Source: Williamsia sp. 1138 (lineage in GTDB: Bacteria > Actinomycetota > Actinomycetes > Mycobacteriales > Mycobacteriaceae). Taken from it: a stretch of 64,000 bases of DNA. This document shows positions 26,996-37,366 of this stretch, piece after piece. Numbering within the stretch: the first letter of the stretch is position 1; the number at the start of each line of letters is the position of its first letter. The stretch lies in assembly GCF_002095435.2 (NCBI RefSeq), contig NZ_MJEJ02000024.1:1-64000 (forward strand), read 5' to 3'. The notes below the pieces were generated by a model. It was not told the DNA's origin, made no database searches, and saw only the letters and a list, made by a program, of their open reading frames with translations. The translations under genes and the position numbers were made by a program.

Positions 26996-28454
26996 TCAAA
27001 GAGGCTTTATCAAGCACACCGAGCGGGAATTGCCCCAGCGGCGGCCGGTGCCCCTGCGGTTGATGGACTGGAAAGAGGTGTACGAGGATTTCGACCACGA
27101 CACCCTCAAGACCCAGGCCAGTCGCTGCATGGACTGCGGAATCCCGTTCTGCCACAACGGTTGCCCGCTCGGCAACCTCATTCCCGAGTGGAATGACCTG
27201 GTGTACAAGGACCGCTGGGCCGACGGCATCGAACGCCTGCACGCGACCAACAACTTCCCGGAGTTCACCGGCCGCTTGTGCCCGGCGCCCTGCGAGGCGT
27301 CGTGCGTGCTCGGTATCAATCAGCCGGCGGTCACCATCAAGCAGGTCGAGGTCGAACTCATCGACAACGCCTTCGACGAGGGCTGGGTCAAGCCGGTGCT
27401 GCCGTCGGTCAAGACCGGCAAGTCGGTAGCCGTCATCGGTTCCGGGCCCGCGGGTCTGGCTGCGGCGCAACAGCTCACCCGGGCCGGCCACGACGTGACG
27501 GTCTTCGAGCGGGCCGACCGCATCGGTGGACTGCTGCGTTACGGGATTCCCGAGTTCAAGATGGAGAAGCGGCACATCGATCGCCGGCTCGAGCAGATGG
27601 AGGCCGAAGGCACGCAGTTCCGCCCCGGCGTCAATGTCGGTGTCGATCTCACGGTCGAGCGGTTGCGGGCCGACTTCGATTCGGTGATCCTCGCCAACGG
27701 GTCGACCCAGGGTCGCGACCTGCCCATCCCCGGGCGTGATCTCGACGGCATCCACCAGGCGATGGAGTTCTTGCCGTGGGCCAACCGCGTACAGCAGGGC
27801 GACGACATCCTCGACGCCGATGGCCAGCCGCCGATCAACGCCAAGGGCAAGCGGGTGATCATCATCGGCGGCGGCGACACCGGCGCCGACTGCCTCGGCA
27901 CCTCGCTGCGGCAGGGCGCCGAGATCGTGCACCAGTTCGAGATCATGCCCAGGCCGCCGGACGAGCGCGCCGAGTCGACCCCGTGGCCGACGTACCCGCT
28001 GATGTTCCGGGTCTCCTCGGCCCACGAAGAGGGCGGCGAGCGGGTGTTCTCCGTGAACACTGAGGAATTTGTCGGCAACGACGGCAAGGTCACCGGGTTG
28101 CGCGCGCACGAGGTCAAGATGAACAACGGCCGGCCGGAGAAGATGGAGGGCAGCGACTTCGAACTCGAGGCCGACCTCGTCCTGCTCGCCATGGGCTTCA
28201 TCGGACCCGAGCGTGCCGACTTCCTCGACAAGCTCGGCGTCGACTACAACGAGCGTGGAAACGTCAAGCGCAACGACAATTTCGAGACGACCGTGCCCGG
28301 CGTCTTCGTGGCCGGGGACGCCGGCCGTGGGCAGTCGCTGATCGTCTGGGCGATTGCTGAGGGAAGGGCGGCCGCCGCCGCTGCGGACCGCTTTCTCGCC
28401 GGTGAGACCTTGCTGCCCGCACCTATCGTCCCGACGCAGGCGCCGCAGCGGTAG
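26988..28454 (+). CDS. gltD: Glutamate synthase (NADPH) small subunit
   Basis: A 488-residue flavoprotein. The N-terminal cysteine clusters ([17 protein letters not shown] and [13 protein letters not shown]) bind two 4Fe-4S centres. The FAD-binding motif is [17 protein letters not shown] (about residue 147), and the NADPH-binding motif is [17 protein letters not shown] (about 290). It passes electrons from NADPH to GltB. The GTG start at 26988 lies inside the end of gltB. The gene ends in a stem-loop that begins at its stop codon. Confidence 0.98.
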   Translation: MADQRGFIKHTERELPQRRPVPLRLMDWKEVYEDFDHDTLKTQASRCMDCGIPFCHNGCPLGNLIPEWNDLVYKDRWADGIERLHATNNFPEFTGRLCPAPCEASCVLGINQPAVTIKQVEVELIDNAFDEGWVKPVLPSVKTGKSVAVIGSGPAGLAAAQQLTRAGHDVTVFERADRIGGLLRYGIPEFKMEKRHIDRRLEQMEAEGTQFRPGVNVGVDLTVERLRADFDSVILANGSTQGRDLPIPGRDLDGIHQAMEFLPWANRVQQGDDILDADGQPPINAKGKRVIIIGGGDTGADCLGTSLRQGAEIVHQFEIMPRPPDERAESTPWPTYPLMFRVSSAHEEGGERVFSVNTEEFVGNDGKVTGLRAHEVKMNNGRPEKMEGSDFELEADLVLLAMGFIGPERADFLDKLGVDYNERGNVKRNDNFETTVPGVFVAGDAGRGQSLIVWAIAEGRAAAAAADRFLAGETLLPAPIVPTQAPQR

Positions 28455-28473
28455 GACTCGCGAAACCGAGTCC
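28454..28473 (+). terminator. Stem-loop at the end of gltBD
   Basis: GGACTCG and CGAGTCC form a perfect 7-bp stem around CGAAAC, starting at the last base of the gltD stop codon. No T-run follows. Likely the 3' end signal or RNA-stabilising hairpin of the gltBD transcript. Confidence 0.55.
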
Positions 28474-28565
28474 GAACTGCAATGATGAGTCCGGGTTCGG
28501 GGAGCTTACGAGTCAGATGACGGGTGGGGAACTGCCCGGCGCGATCTATGAACGAGGGAAAGTAC

Positions 28566-29474
28566 ATGCGCGTGCGGCGGTGGGTCAGTGCTCTGGCGGC
28601 AGGAATCTTGACGGCGGGTACCGTCAGCGTTCTCTCCGCACCGACGGCGGTTGCCGACCCGGCGGACTGCCCTGAGCTCTACGTTCTGGCCATCCCGGGA
28701 ACCTGGGAGAACTCGGCCGACGGGCAGGTGCCCGGCATGTTGTCGTACCCGACCTCGGGGCTCGGATCGGAGACCAGGGTCCAACTGGTCGGTTACAACG
28801 CCACCGCGTTCCCGTGGGAGACCGGCGGCAGCATCTACGGCAAGTCGAAGGCCCAGGCCGTCGCCAACGCCGAGGGCTTGGCCATCACCATGACCAAACG
28901 GTGCCCCGCCACCAAGATCGCCGTGATCGGCTACAGCCAGGGCGCCGACGCAGCCGGCGACTTCGCCGCCGAAGTCGGTACCCGCCGCGGTGTCATCAAA
29001 CCGAGCCAGTTCGCGGGCGCCGTGTTGATCTCGGATCCGCGCCGCACCAAACGGGACGCGCTCATCGGTCCGAAGCTCTCCGGTGAAGGCAACGGCGGAC
29101 CTCGTCAGGGCGGGTTCGGCTGGGTCAGCGACCGCACGTTCACGATCTGCGAGCCCGGTGACCAGTACTGCAACATCCCGCGCGACTATTACGTCTCGCG
29201 GATCGCCGGGTACTTGGCGGAGACCAGTGACCCCAATCCCGATCAGCTCGGTCAGTACCAGGCCGAGGCCTGGGCGATCGTCAGCGAATTGGTGACCAGG
29301 GGTGGGCCCGGCGCGCTTGTCGACGAATTGAGCAACGAGAAGGCTCGCGCACAGATCGTTGCGTTCAACCGCTTCCTGCAATCCGGTTCGCATGGGGATT
29401 ACGCCAACTTCCAGGTGGAGCCGGGCGTCACCGCGTTGCAGTGGGCACAGAACTATCTCGCAGGCCTCGCCTGA
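28566..29474 (+). CDS. Secreted cutinase-family serine hydrolase
   Basis: A 302-residue exported protein. ATG 28566 follows GAGGGAAAG and begins a Sec signal peptide (MRVRRWVSALAAG, cleavage near AVADP, about residue 37). The mature domain has the cutinase nucleophile motif GYSQGAD (about residue 130) and a disulfide-rich CEPGDQYCNIPRD acid loop. The catalytic His is probably in GSHGDY. Mycobacterial cutinase-like proteins act on lipids and envelope esters rather than plant cutin, and have lengths of 220-300. It is monocistronic, downstream of gltBD and ahead of a long non-coding gap. Confidence 0.9.
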   Translation: MRVRRWVSALAAGILTAGTVSVLSAPTAVADPADCPELYVLAIPGTWENSADGQVPGMLSYPTSGLGSETRVQLVGYNATAFPWETGGSIYGKSKAQAVANAEGLAITMTKRCPATKIAVIGYSQGADAAGDFAAEVGTRRGVIKPSQFAGAVLISDPRRTKRDALIGPKLSGEGNGGPRQGGFGWVSDRTFTICEPGDQYCNIPRDYYVSRIAGYLAETSDPNPDQLGQYQAEAWAIVSELVTRGGPGALVDELSNEKARAQIVAFNRFLQSGSHGDYANFQVEPGVTALQWAQNYLAGLA

Positions 29475-29732
29475 CGCTCGCCCTGTGTGATTCCTGGGGC
29501 AGATGGGGTTTCCCCGCGTGTGCTCCCCGGGAAGATGCCAAGCCCGGCGTAACGTGGCTCACGTCACAGCGTTTGGAGACCAATATCGCGATGACCTGCG
29601 AAGAGTAACAACGCTTTTGGTCGTCACGACACACAGGGCGAGAGATGCTGATGTCTTGACTGGCGATGGACTGGCCGACGACATACAGTATCGACAAGAG
29701 TATCCACTGCATTAAACAGGATGTGATCCGTC
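29475..29732. other. Low-GC non-coding gap
   Basis: This stretch is visibly poorer in G/C than its surroundings and holds no credible reading frame. It contains TTGACT (about 29656) with AT-rich hexamers downstream (ACATACAGTATCG, GAGTATCC), a possible promoter for the small frame at 29733. No repeat or RNA gene was recognised. Confidence 0.5.
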
Positions 29733-29900
29733 GTGAAGCTGGCGAACCCCCGCACCCGCCGCCGAACCCAACTGCTCGGAATGACCCCACATATCTTCGG
29801 GTCCGATGGTTATATCGCGCACCGGCGTCTCGCTCGGCGGTTGCCCGAGAACGGCGAACGACTCGTCACCACGGCCGAACTCCGCAGCTTCAACCTCTGA
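29733..29900 (+). CDS. Possible small basic protein (55 residues)
   Basis: A GTG-started frame too short for most gene callers. It reads MKLANPRTRRRTQLLGMTPH at the start, then a GSDGYIAHRRLARRLPENGE region and ends LRSFNL. Third codon positions are mostly G or C (about three quarters by my count), as for real genes here. It is strongly basic with no Cys and no membrane segment; DNA or RNA binding is conceivable. Its last 11 bases overlap the end of the convergent hydrolase gene. I recognise no family, and the Shine-Dalgarno is weak (AGGATG 11 bases upstream). Confidence 0.35.
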   Translation: MKLANPRTRRRTQLLGMTPHIFGSDGYIAHRRLARRLPENGERLVTTAELRSFNL

Positions 29901-30801
29901 CCGCGAGGTAGGCACCGAAGTCGTCGATCAACTCGGCGGCGAGAGTCGGCTGCTGCACCACGAAGAAGTGGCGCGCAGGGCTCAACGGCCGGTACTCGGC
30001 CCCCAACAAGCGCGCGAACCGCTGCTGCTTCCAGTTCCAGAACACATGCACCGGTGTTCGTCGAGCGGGCAGCGCCGACACCACCAGTGCGGGAGTCGAC
30101 AGCGGATGAGTGCGTCGCAGCCCGATCAGCTGTGAGTTCAGCACACCAAAGGCTGCCTGTTCGACCAGCAGCGCCCGGGGATAGCGGGATCCACCGTAGA
30201 CTTCGGCGATCCAGAGCCGCTGCGTCTTCGTGAATCCACCCGGCGGACCGGGTCTGGTGGCGATGGCATGCCCGCGGACCCCGGCAGAGCGTGGCAGTCG
30301 CAAAGCCTTGATGAAACGTGCCGCAAGGTGGGCGAGGCCGTTGCTCCAACTCGGCGGAACAAGCTGCAACGGCAGCATCACGTACGAGCCGTCGAGCATG
30401 ATCACGCCCGCGACCCGGTCCGGCCTACTCCTCGCGTAGGCCTCGGCGTAGAGCGAGGCCAGCGAATGTCCGGCCAGCAGGACGGGTTCGGTGATCCCGA
30501 GGGCATCGAGGACCGCATCGATTCGGTCGACCTCATCGGCGATCGACGGGATCTGGCCGGCCGGCAACGAATCGGACAGGCCGTATCCCGGCCGGTCGTA
30601 CCGGATGACCGTCCAGCGATCGGACAGGATCTCGGTGACCTGATCGAAATCGAACCAGTTGCCGCCCAATGCCGCGAGAAACAGCAGCGGCGGCCCCTCC
30701 CCGTCGACCACGACATGGGTTCGGAGCCCCGCAATCGTGTGAAAGGTCCCGGGTGGCTGCACCTGCGCCAGTTTAGGCCGGGTGGCTCTACTCGCGCCCA
30801 C
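29890..30801 (-). CDS. Alpha/beta hydrolase
   Basis: A 303-residue hydrolase. The nucleophile elbow is AGHSLAS (about residue 113), preceded by RYDRPGYGLSDS, typical of the epoxide-hydrolase/lipase-like branch. A late RHFFVVQQP histidine completes the triad. There are extra basic residues in the cap region (about 150-240). The GTG start at 30801 overlaps the end of the membrane-protein gene upstream on the same strand by 14 bases, so both are likely in one transcript. The substrate is unknown. Confidence 0.82.
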   Translation of the reverse strand: MGASRATRPKLAQVQPPGTFHTIAGLRTHVVVDGEGPPLLFLAALGGNWFDFDQVTEILSDRWTVIRYDRPGYGLSDSLPAGQIPSIADEVDRIDAVLDALGITEPVLLAGHSLASLYAEAYARSRPDRVAGVIMLDGSYVMLPLQLVPPSWSNGLAHLAARFIKALRLPRSAGVRGHAIATRPGPPGGFTKTQRLWIAEVYGGSRYPRALLVEQAAFGVLNSQLIGLRRTHPLSTPALVVSALPARRTPVHVFWNWKQQRFARLLGAEYRPLSPARHFFVVQQPTLAAELIDDFGAYLAVRG

Positions 30802-31528
30802 CGACGAGGTCGCGCATCCGTTCGCGGCGGTTCACGTACTTCTCGTAGCGCTTCTCCGCACGTGCGATCTTCTTCGGCGAGTAGAAGCGCTTGGCCCAGA
30901 ACGAGGTCGGATGGGCCAAGCGACACGCTCCGACGAATCCGAGCAGCGGCACCGGCAGCCCGATCAATCCGGTGGCCAGCTTGCCCTTGAGCAGGGTGAT
31001 GACGGAATAGGTGATGTGGATGACGACGCTGCCGGCGGCCGCCAGGATGCCGAGTGCGTTCGATCCGGGCTCGTCGACGCCGATCGGTGAGGTTCCCACC
31101 AGCAGGGCCAGACCCACCACGGCCGCGATCATGACGGCGTCGATCGACTTACGGCCCTCCTCGGACCAATAGACGTCTTCGAGGTGGAGCCACAAGGCGA
31201 ACTCGTCGAGGGCCAGCGCCGCGCCGATCCCGAACATGGCGGCGAGGACCTCGCGCCATGGTGAGTCGGGCTGGAAGCGGAACTCGAGCAGACCGGCCAC
31301 CAGGATGAGCAAGATGCCCCACACCTGGTGGTGGATGTGCACGCCACCGATGTAGATGTCGTTGACGGCGCCACCCGCATCGGCGTCCTCGGTCGGCGGT
31401 GCTGCGCTGCGGGCCTTGATCTTCCGGGTGATCGCGCGGGTGATCCCGTAGGTGACGACGAACCCGATCAAGGCCACCAGCGCGGCGGACCGCCCCGTGT
31501 CGACGACGTGTTTGATGTACCAGTCCAC
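30788..31528 (-). CDS. Conserved integral membrane protein with GGVHIHH motif
   Basis: 246 residues with six or seven hydrophobic helices. The first covers residues 15-35; after a polar loop comes NDIYIGGVHIHHQVWG at about 57-72, a His-rich entry to the next helix that could bind metal or haem. The C-terminal 45 residues are highly basic (FYSPKKIARAEKRYEKY), probably a cytoplasmic tail. I recognise it as a conserved mycobacterial-type membrane protein without known function. Its place just downstream of lysX on the same strand (41 bases) suggests an envelope-related role. Confidence 0.75.
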   Translation of the reverse strand: MDWYIKHVVDTGRSAALVALIGFVVTYGITRAITRKIKARSAAPPTEDADAGGAVNDIYIGGVHIHHQVWGILLILVAGLLEFRFQPDSPWREVLAAMFGIGAALALDEFALWLHLEDVYWSEEGRKSIDAVMIAAVVGLALLVGTSPIGVDEPGSNALGILAAAGSVVIHITYSVITLLKGKLATGLIGLPVPLLGFVGACRLAHPTSFWAKRFYSPKKIARAEKRYEKYVNRRERMRDLVGGRE

Positions 31529-31569
31529 CGACTAACCCGCCGGACCTGTCGGCGGGGGAAGCAGCGGGG

Positions 31570-34500
31570 TCACTTCGGCTTGGCGAGCGGGAACGCGAGG
31601 GTTTCCCGGATCGACTGCCCGGTGAGGAGCATGACGATCCGGTCGACACCGATACCCAGACCGCCGGTCGGGAACATCCCGTGCTCGAGGGCCTGCAGGA
31701 AGTCCTCGTCGAGCTCCATCGCCTCGGGATCGCCGCCTGCCGCCAGCAGTGACTGCTCGGTGAGGCGCTTGCGCTGCTCCACCGGGTCGGTCAACTCGGT
31801 GTATGCGGTACCCAGCTCGACTCCCCACGCCACCAGGTCCCAGCGCTCGGTGACTCCGGGTATGGTCCGGTGCTGCCGGGTCAACGGCGACACCGACGTC
31901 GGGAAGTCCTTGTAGAACGTCGGGAACGTCGTCTGGTCCTCGACGAGATGTTCGTACATCTCGAGCGCCACCTGGCCGGCGTCCCAGTCGTTGCGGTAGG
32001 GGATCTCATGCTTGTCGCAGAGCGCTTTGAGCGTATCGACGTCGGTGTACGGGGTGACGTCTTCGTCGATCGCCTCCGACACCGCGCCGTGCAGCGTCTT
32101 CACCGGCCATTCGCCGGAGATGTCGACCTTCTCGATCACCCCGTCCTTGCCCTCGATGTAGACCACCTGCTCGCCGTGTGCCGCGACGGCGGCGTTCTGG
32201 ATCATCTCTCGGGTCAGATGCAGCATCCGGTCGTAATCGCTGTGCGCCTCATAGGCTTCCAGGCTGGTGAACTCCGGGTTGTGCTTGAAGTCCACGCCCT
32301 CGTTGCGGAAGTTGCGACCCATCTCGAAGACGCGCTCCAGGCCGCCGACGCACAGTCGCTTAAGGTAGAGCTCCGGCGCGATGCGGAGATAGAGGTCGAG
32401 GTCGTAGGCGTTGATGTGGGTGCGGAACGGCGCGGCGTTGGCCCCGCCGTGGATCTGCTGGAGGATCGGGGTCTCGACCTCCATGTAGTCGCGGCCGCCC
32501 AGGTAGTCCCGCATCGACTTCACGATCGCGCTGTGCACGCGCATCAGCTCGCGCGCCTTGGGGTTGATGGTCAGGTCCACGTACCGCTGGCGGACGCGGG
32601 CCTCGGGATCGGTGAGGCCACTCCACTTGTCGGGCAACGGATGTAGACACTTGCCGAGCATCCGCCAGTCCTTGGCCAGCAGCGACAGCTCACCTTTGCG
32701 GCTGCGGCCGACGACACCGCTGACCTCGATGAGATCGCCGAGGTCGACGGTGCTCGCGAGGTCCAGGGTCTCCGGCCTCAGTGCGCTCGCGTCGACGAGT
32801 ACCTGCATGTCGCCACTCCAGTCGCGGACGTCGCAGAAGACGACCTTGCCGAAGTCGCGCATGCGGATGACACGGCCGGCGATCCGGCCGGTCGTGCCCT
32901 CAGGGGCGGCCACGGCCTCGGCGATGGTGTGGGTGGGCGGGTAGGCGGGCGGATAGGGGTCGACGCCTGCGGCGGTGAGCTGTTCGAGTTTCGCCAGCCG
33001 GACGCGTACCTGTTCGGGGCGCCGCGGACCACGGTGTTCGGCCTTCTCCATACCCGCGATCTCGGCGGCCACGGCATCGACGTCGACGCCCTCGGGGATC
33101 GACGACGCCTGACCCGTGAAGTCCCGGCCCTTGCCGAACTTGGGGAGTTTGACGAACCCCTCGTTGACGACTGCCGCCAGGCCGACACGAGGCACCGTCC
33201 GGGCATCCTCGAAGCAGAGGAAGCGCGGCACCCACTCGGGCTGATACTTGGCGTTCGATTTGTACAGCGACTCCATCTGCACGTACTTGGACGCGAAGGT
33301 CAGCGCGCCGTACATCGTGCGCATGATCGGGCCAGCGCCGATCTGGCCGCCCTCTTCGAACACGGCGCGGAAGGCGGCGAAGTTCATCGAGATGTACAGG
33401 ATCCCGAACGCCTCGGCGTTCTCGGCGAACTCCGTCACCATGGTCTCGGTGAGCCCGTTGATCGAGTTGTGGTCGCGGCGCATCACGTCGAGCGAGGCCC
33501 CGGTGGTGCCCCACGGCACGAAGGAGAGCATGCCGACGACCTTCTCGTCGTCGGTACCGGCGTTCTGCACCGCTTCGACGAGGATCGACCGGCCGTCCTG
33601 CGGATCGCCGAGGCGACCGAGCGCCATGGAGAAGCCGCGCTCTTCGTCGGTGTCACGCCAGGCGTCGGCACGGCCGATCATCGCGGCCATCTGCTCTTCG
33701 CTCAGGTCTTCGTGACGGGCGATGCGCACGGTGATCCCGGCGCGCTTGGTACGGGCGACCGACTGCCGCACGGCTTTCATGTCCGGACCGTTGAGGTTGT
33801 ATCCGCGGGTGTGGACGATCGCCTCGTCGCCGATGTTCAGCGTGGTGAATCCGGCCGCTTCCCAGACCTCGGCCCCGTGGATGCTGACGCCGATCGCACC
33901 CGGATGCCATCCGTATTGATCACAGACCTTGATGAACTCGGCAACCGCGTCGGGCCAGTACTTCTTGTCGCCGACGGGGTCTCCGCCGGCCATGGCGGTG
34001 CCGACCTCGACGCGATAGGTGATCGCCGCCATGCCGTTCGGCGCGAAGACGACCGCCTTGTCGTGCCGGGTGGAGAAGAAGGCCAGCGAATCGTCGCCGC
34101 TGTACCCCTCGATCAGCAAGCGGATGAGGCGTTCGTCCGCAGGCGTCATCGAGTTGCTGGAGCGCTGCGACCGGAACAGGATCAGCGCGGCCGCGATGAG
34201 CGCCAGGGCGCCGAGCAGGCCGAGGAAGGTCTCCAGCGCGGCGTAGGTGTGGTGGTTGTCGAAGTCGGTGGAGACGTCGATCGAGCCGAAGGTCACGACG
34301 TGGTTGATCGCGTAGGGCAACCGCTCGGACTGCTTCAGGTCGCGCGGCCAGATCTCGACCAGGCCCCAGCCGATCAGGGATGCCGCGACCAGGCCGGCGA
34401 CGAGAACTCCGAGCGCACGCCAGATCGCGCCTCGGCGGACCTTCGTATAGAACTGCCGGTAGCTGGCGATGAGGTAGCCAAGGGCGAGCAACTGGATCGC

Positions 34501-34920
34501 GAGGCCGATGAAGATGTTGACCCGGACCACCGTGTCGACACCGTTCTCGGAGGCGAAGGGCTCGAAGAGATAGATGACGTTGGCCGTGCCGAACAGCAGG
34601 ATGTAGACGACGGTGAGCCACCAGGCGATCCGCTTACGCGAGGCGAGCGCAAACGCCAACAGCGCCAGCACGAATGCCCACGCGAAACTGGTGTCGGGGG
34701 CGACGACAATGTAATTGTCGACGTACGTGCGAGGCACTTCGGTGAGCCGGCGGAATTGCACCGAGAGACTGCTGATGAGGGAAATGGCGGCGAGGACGCC
34801 GACCACCCAGCTCGTGTGCCGGGGTGCGTTCTTGAAAAATCCCGACGGGGCAGTTCTCCGCACCATGTGATGCTCGGTTGGCCTTGCCAGTTCCTGGCTT
34901 TCAGGTAAATCCACGCTCAC
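31570..34920 (-). CDS. lysX: Bifunctional lysylphosphatidylglycerol synthetase/lysine-tRNA ligase LysX
   Basis: A 1116-residue fusion. The N-terminal ~250 residues hold six or seven membrane helices. The middle is the DUF2156 GNAT-like transferase ([26 protein letters not shown]), which moves lysine from Lys-tRNA to phosphatidylglycerol. The last ~500 residues are a class II lysyl-tRNA synthetase with OB fold ([12 protein letters not shown]), motif 2 ([14 protein letters not shown]) and motif 3 ([16 protein letters not shown]). Lysinylated lipid protects against cationic peptides. The GTG start at 34920 follows GGAAAGG; the frame open to 35049 would run through the divergent S4 gene. A separate LysS is normally present elsewhere. 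Confidence 0.95.
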   Translation of the reverse strand: MSVDLPESQELARPTEHHMVRRTAPSGFFKNAPRHTSWVVGVLAAISLISSLSVQFRRLTEVPRTYVDNYIVVAPDTSFAWAFVLALLAFALASRKRIAWWLTVVYILLFGTANVIYLFEPFASENGVDTVVRVNIFIGLAIQLLALGYLIASYRQFYTKVRRGAIWRALGVLVAGLVAASLIGWGLVEIWPRDLKQSERLPYAINHVVTFGSIDVSTDFDNHHTYAALETFLGLLGALALIAAALILFRSQRSSNSMTPADERLIRLLIEGYSGDDSLAFFSTRHDKAVVFAPNGMAAITYRVEVGTAMAGGDPVGDKKYWPDAVAEFIKVCDQYGWHPGAIGVSIHGAEVWEAAGFTTLNIGDEAIVHTRGYNLNGPDMKAVRQSVARTKRAGITVRIARHEDLSEEQMAAMIGRADAWRDTDEERGFSMALGRLGDPQDGRSILVEAVQNAGTDDEKVVGMLSFVPWGTTGASLDVMRRDHNSINGLTETMVTEFAENAEAFGILYISMNFAAFRAVFEEGGQIGAGPIMRTMYGALTFASKYVQMESLYKSNAKYQPEWVPRFLCFEDARTVPRVGLAAVVNEGFVKLPKFGKGRDFTGQASSIPEGVDVDAVAAEIAGMEKAEHRGPRRPEQVRVRLAKLEQLTAAGVDPYPPAYPPTHTIAEAVAAPEGTTGRIAGRVIRMRDFGKVVFCDVRDWSGDMQVLVDASALRPETLDLASTVDLGDLIEVSGVVGRSRKGELSLLAKDWRMLGKCLHPLPDKWSGLTDPEARVRQRYVDLTINPKARELMRVHSAIVKSMRDYLGGRDYMEVETPILQQIHGGANAAPFRTHINAYDLDLYLRIAPELYLKRLCVGGLERVFEMGRNFRNEGVDFKHNPEFTSLEAYEAHSDYDRMLHLTREMIQNAAVAAHGEQVVYIEGKDGVIEKVDISGEWPVKTLHGAVSEAIDEDVTPYTDVDTLKALCDKHEIPYRNDWDAGQVALEMYEHLVEDQTTFPTFYKDFPTSVSPLTRQHRTIPGVTERWDLVAWGVELGTAYTELTDPVEQRKRLTEQSLLAAGGDPEAMELDEDFLQALEHGMFPTGGLGIGVDRIVMLLTGQSIRETLAFPLAKPK

Positions 34921-34982
34921 AGGTGTTGCCTTTCCACGGCTGGTCCGACGTAACGTTAGCGTGGCGATGCGATGATTGAACG

Positions 34983-35228
34983 GTGAGCCGAGAAACAATT
35001 CCGATCCGCGACAACACCATCCGTCTGGGCCAGTTCTTGAAACTCGCAAATTTGATCGAATCCGGGTCGGAAGCCAAAGAAGTGATCGCCGACGGACTGG
35101 TGAGCGTCAACGGCGACACCGAGACCCGGCGGGGCCGGCAACTGGTGGTCGGGGACGTGGTGGAGATCGGTGGCACCGAGGCGGTCGTCGGGTCCGGAGA
35201 CGAGCCGGAGCCGGACATCACCTGGTGA
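34983..35228 (+). CDS. Small S4-domain RNA-binding protein
   Basis: An 81-residue protein consisting of one S4 domain: [20 protein letters not shown], then [21 protein letters not shown] and VGDVVEIGG, as in the YaaA/RlbA (RNA-binding S4) family. The GTG start at 34983 gives the usual short N terminus. The tail ([12 protein letters not shown]) is acidic. Such proteins bind structured RNA, perhaps rRNA. It is divergent from lysX with 62 bases between the starts, so the promoters overlap. Confidence 0.85.
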   Translation: MSRETIPIRDNTIRLGQFLKLANLIESGSEAKEVIADGLVSVNGDTETRRGRQLVVGDVVEIGGTEAVVGSGDEPEPDITW

Positions 35229-35244
35229 CCGACACGAAGCCTTG

Positions 35245-35258
35245 TTACCGGCGGGTAA
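35245..35258. promoter_or_regulatory. TTACC-GGCG-GGTAA dyad ahead of rraA
   Basis: A 5+5 bp inverted repeat, 25 bases upstream of the rraA start at 35283. The shape resembles TetR-type operators of fatty-acid genes in actinobacteria. No linked TetR gene is present, so the regulator is unknown. Confidence 0.4.
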
Positions 35259-35282
35259 GTACGAGTCGTTAGGCTGTTGTCC

Positions 35283-35768
35283 ATGACTGAGACGACCTTT
35301 GTCGCGACGGCCGATCTGGTGGATGAGATCGGCCCGGACGTACGCAGCTGCGATCTTCAATTCACCCAATACGGGGGCAGGCGTGAGTTCGCGGGCCGGG
35401 TCACGACCGTGCGCTGTCTGCAGGACAATGCCCTGCTCAAGGAGATTCTCGGCGAACCGGGCAACGGTGGGGTGCTGGTGATCGACGGCTCGGGATCGCT
35501 GCACACCGCCCTCGTCGGCGACGTGATCGCGGAGCTGGGCCGCTCCAACGGCTGGGCCGGGATCATCGTCAACGGCGCGATCCGCGACGCCAAGATCATC
35601 GGGACCCTCGACATCGGCGTGAAAGCGCTGGGTACCAATCCTCGCAAGTCCACCAAGTCCGGCGCAGGGGAGCGCGATGTGCCGGTCGAGCTCGGCGGCA
35701 TCACCTTCACTCCCGGCGACCTGGCGTACAGCGACGACGACGGCATCGTCCTCGTCGCGTCTGAATAG
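35283..35768 (+). CDS. rraA: RraA family protein (RNase E activity regulator / 4-hydroxy-4-methyl-2-oxoglutarate aldolase-like)
   Basis: A 161-residue protein matching RraA over its whole length: [17 protein letters not shown], a central [19 protein letters not shown] and [17 protein letters not shown], and a closing [19 protein letters not shown]. The Arg-Asp pair in GAIRDA is the metal/substrate site of the aldolase relatives. In E. coli RraA binds RNase E and lowers its activity; the role in actinobacteria is less certain. ATG 35283 is preferred over TTG 35277. It lies 11 bases ahead of the dehydrogenase gene, so they are likely co-transcribed. Confidence 0.9.
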   Translation: MTETTFVATADLVDEIGPDVRSCDLQFTQYGGRREFAGRVTTVRCLQDNALLKEILGEPGNGGVLVIDGSGSLHTALVGDVIAELGRSNGWAGIIVNGAIRDAKIIGTLDIGVKALGTNPRKSTKSGAGERDVPVELGGITFTPGDLAYSDDDGIVLVASE

Positions 35769-35779
35769 GGGAAGAAACA

Positions 35780-37333
35780 ATGGCGAAACCAGATGCAGCG
35801 ACATTTGACCGGTTGCGCGAACTGATCGCAATCGACGACCTCGGATCCCGGCCGACGCGACCGGTGCTCGAGGCGTTCAGCGGCACCGAGATGACGACGG
35901 TTCCGGTGGGAACCGCCGACGACGTCGATGCCGCCTTCGAGATCGCACGTGCCGCACAGCGCACGTGGGCCCAGGTGTGGCCCCGTGAGCGGTCAGCGGT
36001 GCTCATCGAGTTCGCCGCCCTGGTGATGAAGAACCTCGACGCGCTGGCCGACATGGCGCAGGCCGAGACGGGCAAGGCACGAAGCTATGCCCAAGAAGAG
36101 GTGCTCGACGTCGCGATGACCGCGCGGCACTACGCCAAGACCGGACCGAAGCTGCTGGCGGCGGGCAAGGTCAAAGGCATGTTGCCGCTCGCGACCGATG
36201 CCCGGGTGCGTTACCAGCCCAAGGGTGTCGTCGGCGTGATCTCGCCGTGGAACTACCCGATGACCCTCGCGGTGTCGGATGGCCTGGCCGCCTTGATGGC
36301 CGGCAACGCCGTGGTCCTCAAGCCGGACAGCCAGACACCGTATTGCGCGCTGGCGATGGTGGAGCTGCTCTACAAAGCCGGTCTGCCCAGGGAACTCTTC
36401 GCAGTGGTCCCGGGTCCGGGCTCAGTGGTGGGACAAGCGATCGTTGCCAAAGCGGACTACCTGATGTTCACCGGCTCGTCGGCGACGGGAGCGCAGCTCG
36501 CCGAGCAGTGCGGTCGCAGGCTGATCGGTTTCTCCGCCGAACTCGGGGGCAAGAACCCGATGATCATCACCAAGACCGCCGACATCGACAACGCGGTCGA
36601 GGGGGCGGTGCGCGCCTGCTACTCCAACTCCGGGCAGCTGTGCATCTCCATCGAACGCATCTACGTGGAGAACCCCGTCGCCGAGGAGTTCTCGGCAAAG
36701 TTCGCCAAACGGGTTGCCTCGATGAAACTCGGCAGCGCGTACGACTTCACCACAGAAATGGGATCTCTCGCGTCGGCGGCCCAGGTCGACACCGTCGCCG
36801 CCCACGTCGCGGATGCCAAAGACAAAGGCGCGGTGGTGCTGGCGGGCGGTAACCGCCGGGATGACCTCGGCCCGTTCTTCTTCGAGCCGACCGTCCTCAC
36901 CGGGGTCGCCGAGGGCATGGAGTGCTTCGCGGCCGAGACCTTCGGGCCGCTCGTAGCGATCTATCCGGTGGACACCGTGGCCGAAGCGGTGAAACGGGCC
37001 AACGACACCGAATACGGATTGAACGCCAGCGTCTTCGCGGGGTCGTCGGACGAGGGACGCAAGATCGCTGCGGAACTGCGGGCGGGCACGGTGAACCTGA
37101 ACGAGGGATACGCCGCCGCGTGGGGTTCCACTGCCGCTCCGATGGGCGGGATGGGCATTTCCGGGGTCGGGCGCCGCCACGGCGCCGAGGGGTTGCTGAA
37201 GTACACCGAGCCGCAGACCGTCGCCGAACAGCGGGTCATCGGTCTCGGCGGCATCAAGGGTGTGCCGCGCGGGTTGTTCCTGCGCATCGTGCCGACCTTC
37301 ATCAAATCGCTGAAGTTCCTGCCCGGGCGGTAG
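35780..37333 (+). CDS. Succinate-semialdehyde dehydrogenase family protein
   Basis: A 517-residue NAD(P)-dependent aldehyde dehydrogenase. It has the catalytic Glu in FSAELGGKNPM, the catalytic Cys in SNSGQLCIS (about residue 287), the cofactor segment GVISPWNYP (about 152) and the oxidised-aldehyde pocket GMECFAAETFGPLV. The sequence follows the mycobacterial GabD2-type enzymes. It would convert succinate semialdehyde to succinate, feeding the TCA cycle in organisms with a variant 2-oxoglutarate route. The last 20 residues (FLRIVPTFIKSLKFLPGR) are amphipathic. Downstream of rraA in the same direction. Confidence 0.88.
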   Translation: MAKPDAATFDRLRELIAIDDLGSRPTRPVLEAFSGTEMTTVPVGTADDVDAAFEIARAAQRTWAQVWPRERSAVLIEFAALVMKNLDALADMAQAETGKARSYAQEEVLDVAMTARHYAKTGPKLLAAGKVKGMLPLATDARVRYQPKGVVGVISPWNYPMTLAVSDGLAALMAGNAVVLKPDSQTPYCALAMVELLYKAGLPRELFAVVPGPGSVVGQAIVAKADYLMFTGSSATGAQLAEQCGRRLIGFSAELGGKNPMIITKTADIDNAVEGAVRACYSNSGQLCISIERIYVENPVAEEFSAKFAKRVASMKLGSAYDFTTEMGSLASAAQVDTVAAHVADAKDKGAVVLAGGNRRDDLGPFFFEPTVLTGVAEGMECFAAETFGPLVAIYPVDTVAEAVKRANDTEYGLNASVFAGSSDEGRKIAAELRAGTVNLNEGYAAAWGSTAAPMGGMGISGVGRRHGAEGLLKYTEPQTVAEQRVIGLGGIKGVPRGLFLRIVPTFIKSLKFLPGR

Positions 37334-37366
37334 CGGCTACTCCAGGGTCCGGGCCTACCCCGAGGG

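Noticed and set aside
32929-34908. 659-codon plus-strand frame opposite lysX
   Set aside because: Shadow of lysX, whose domains account for the whole region; Gly/Arg/His-rich translation without motifs.
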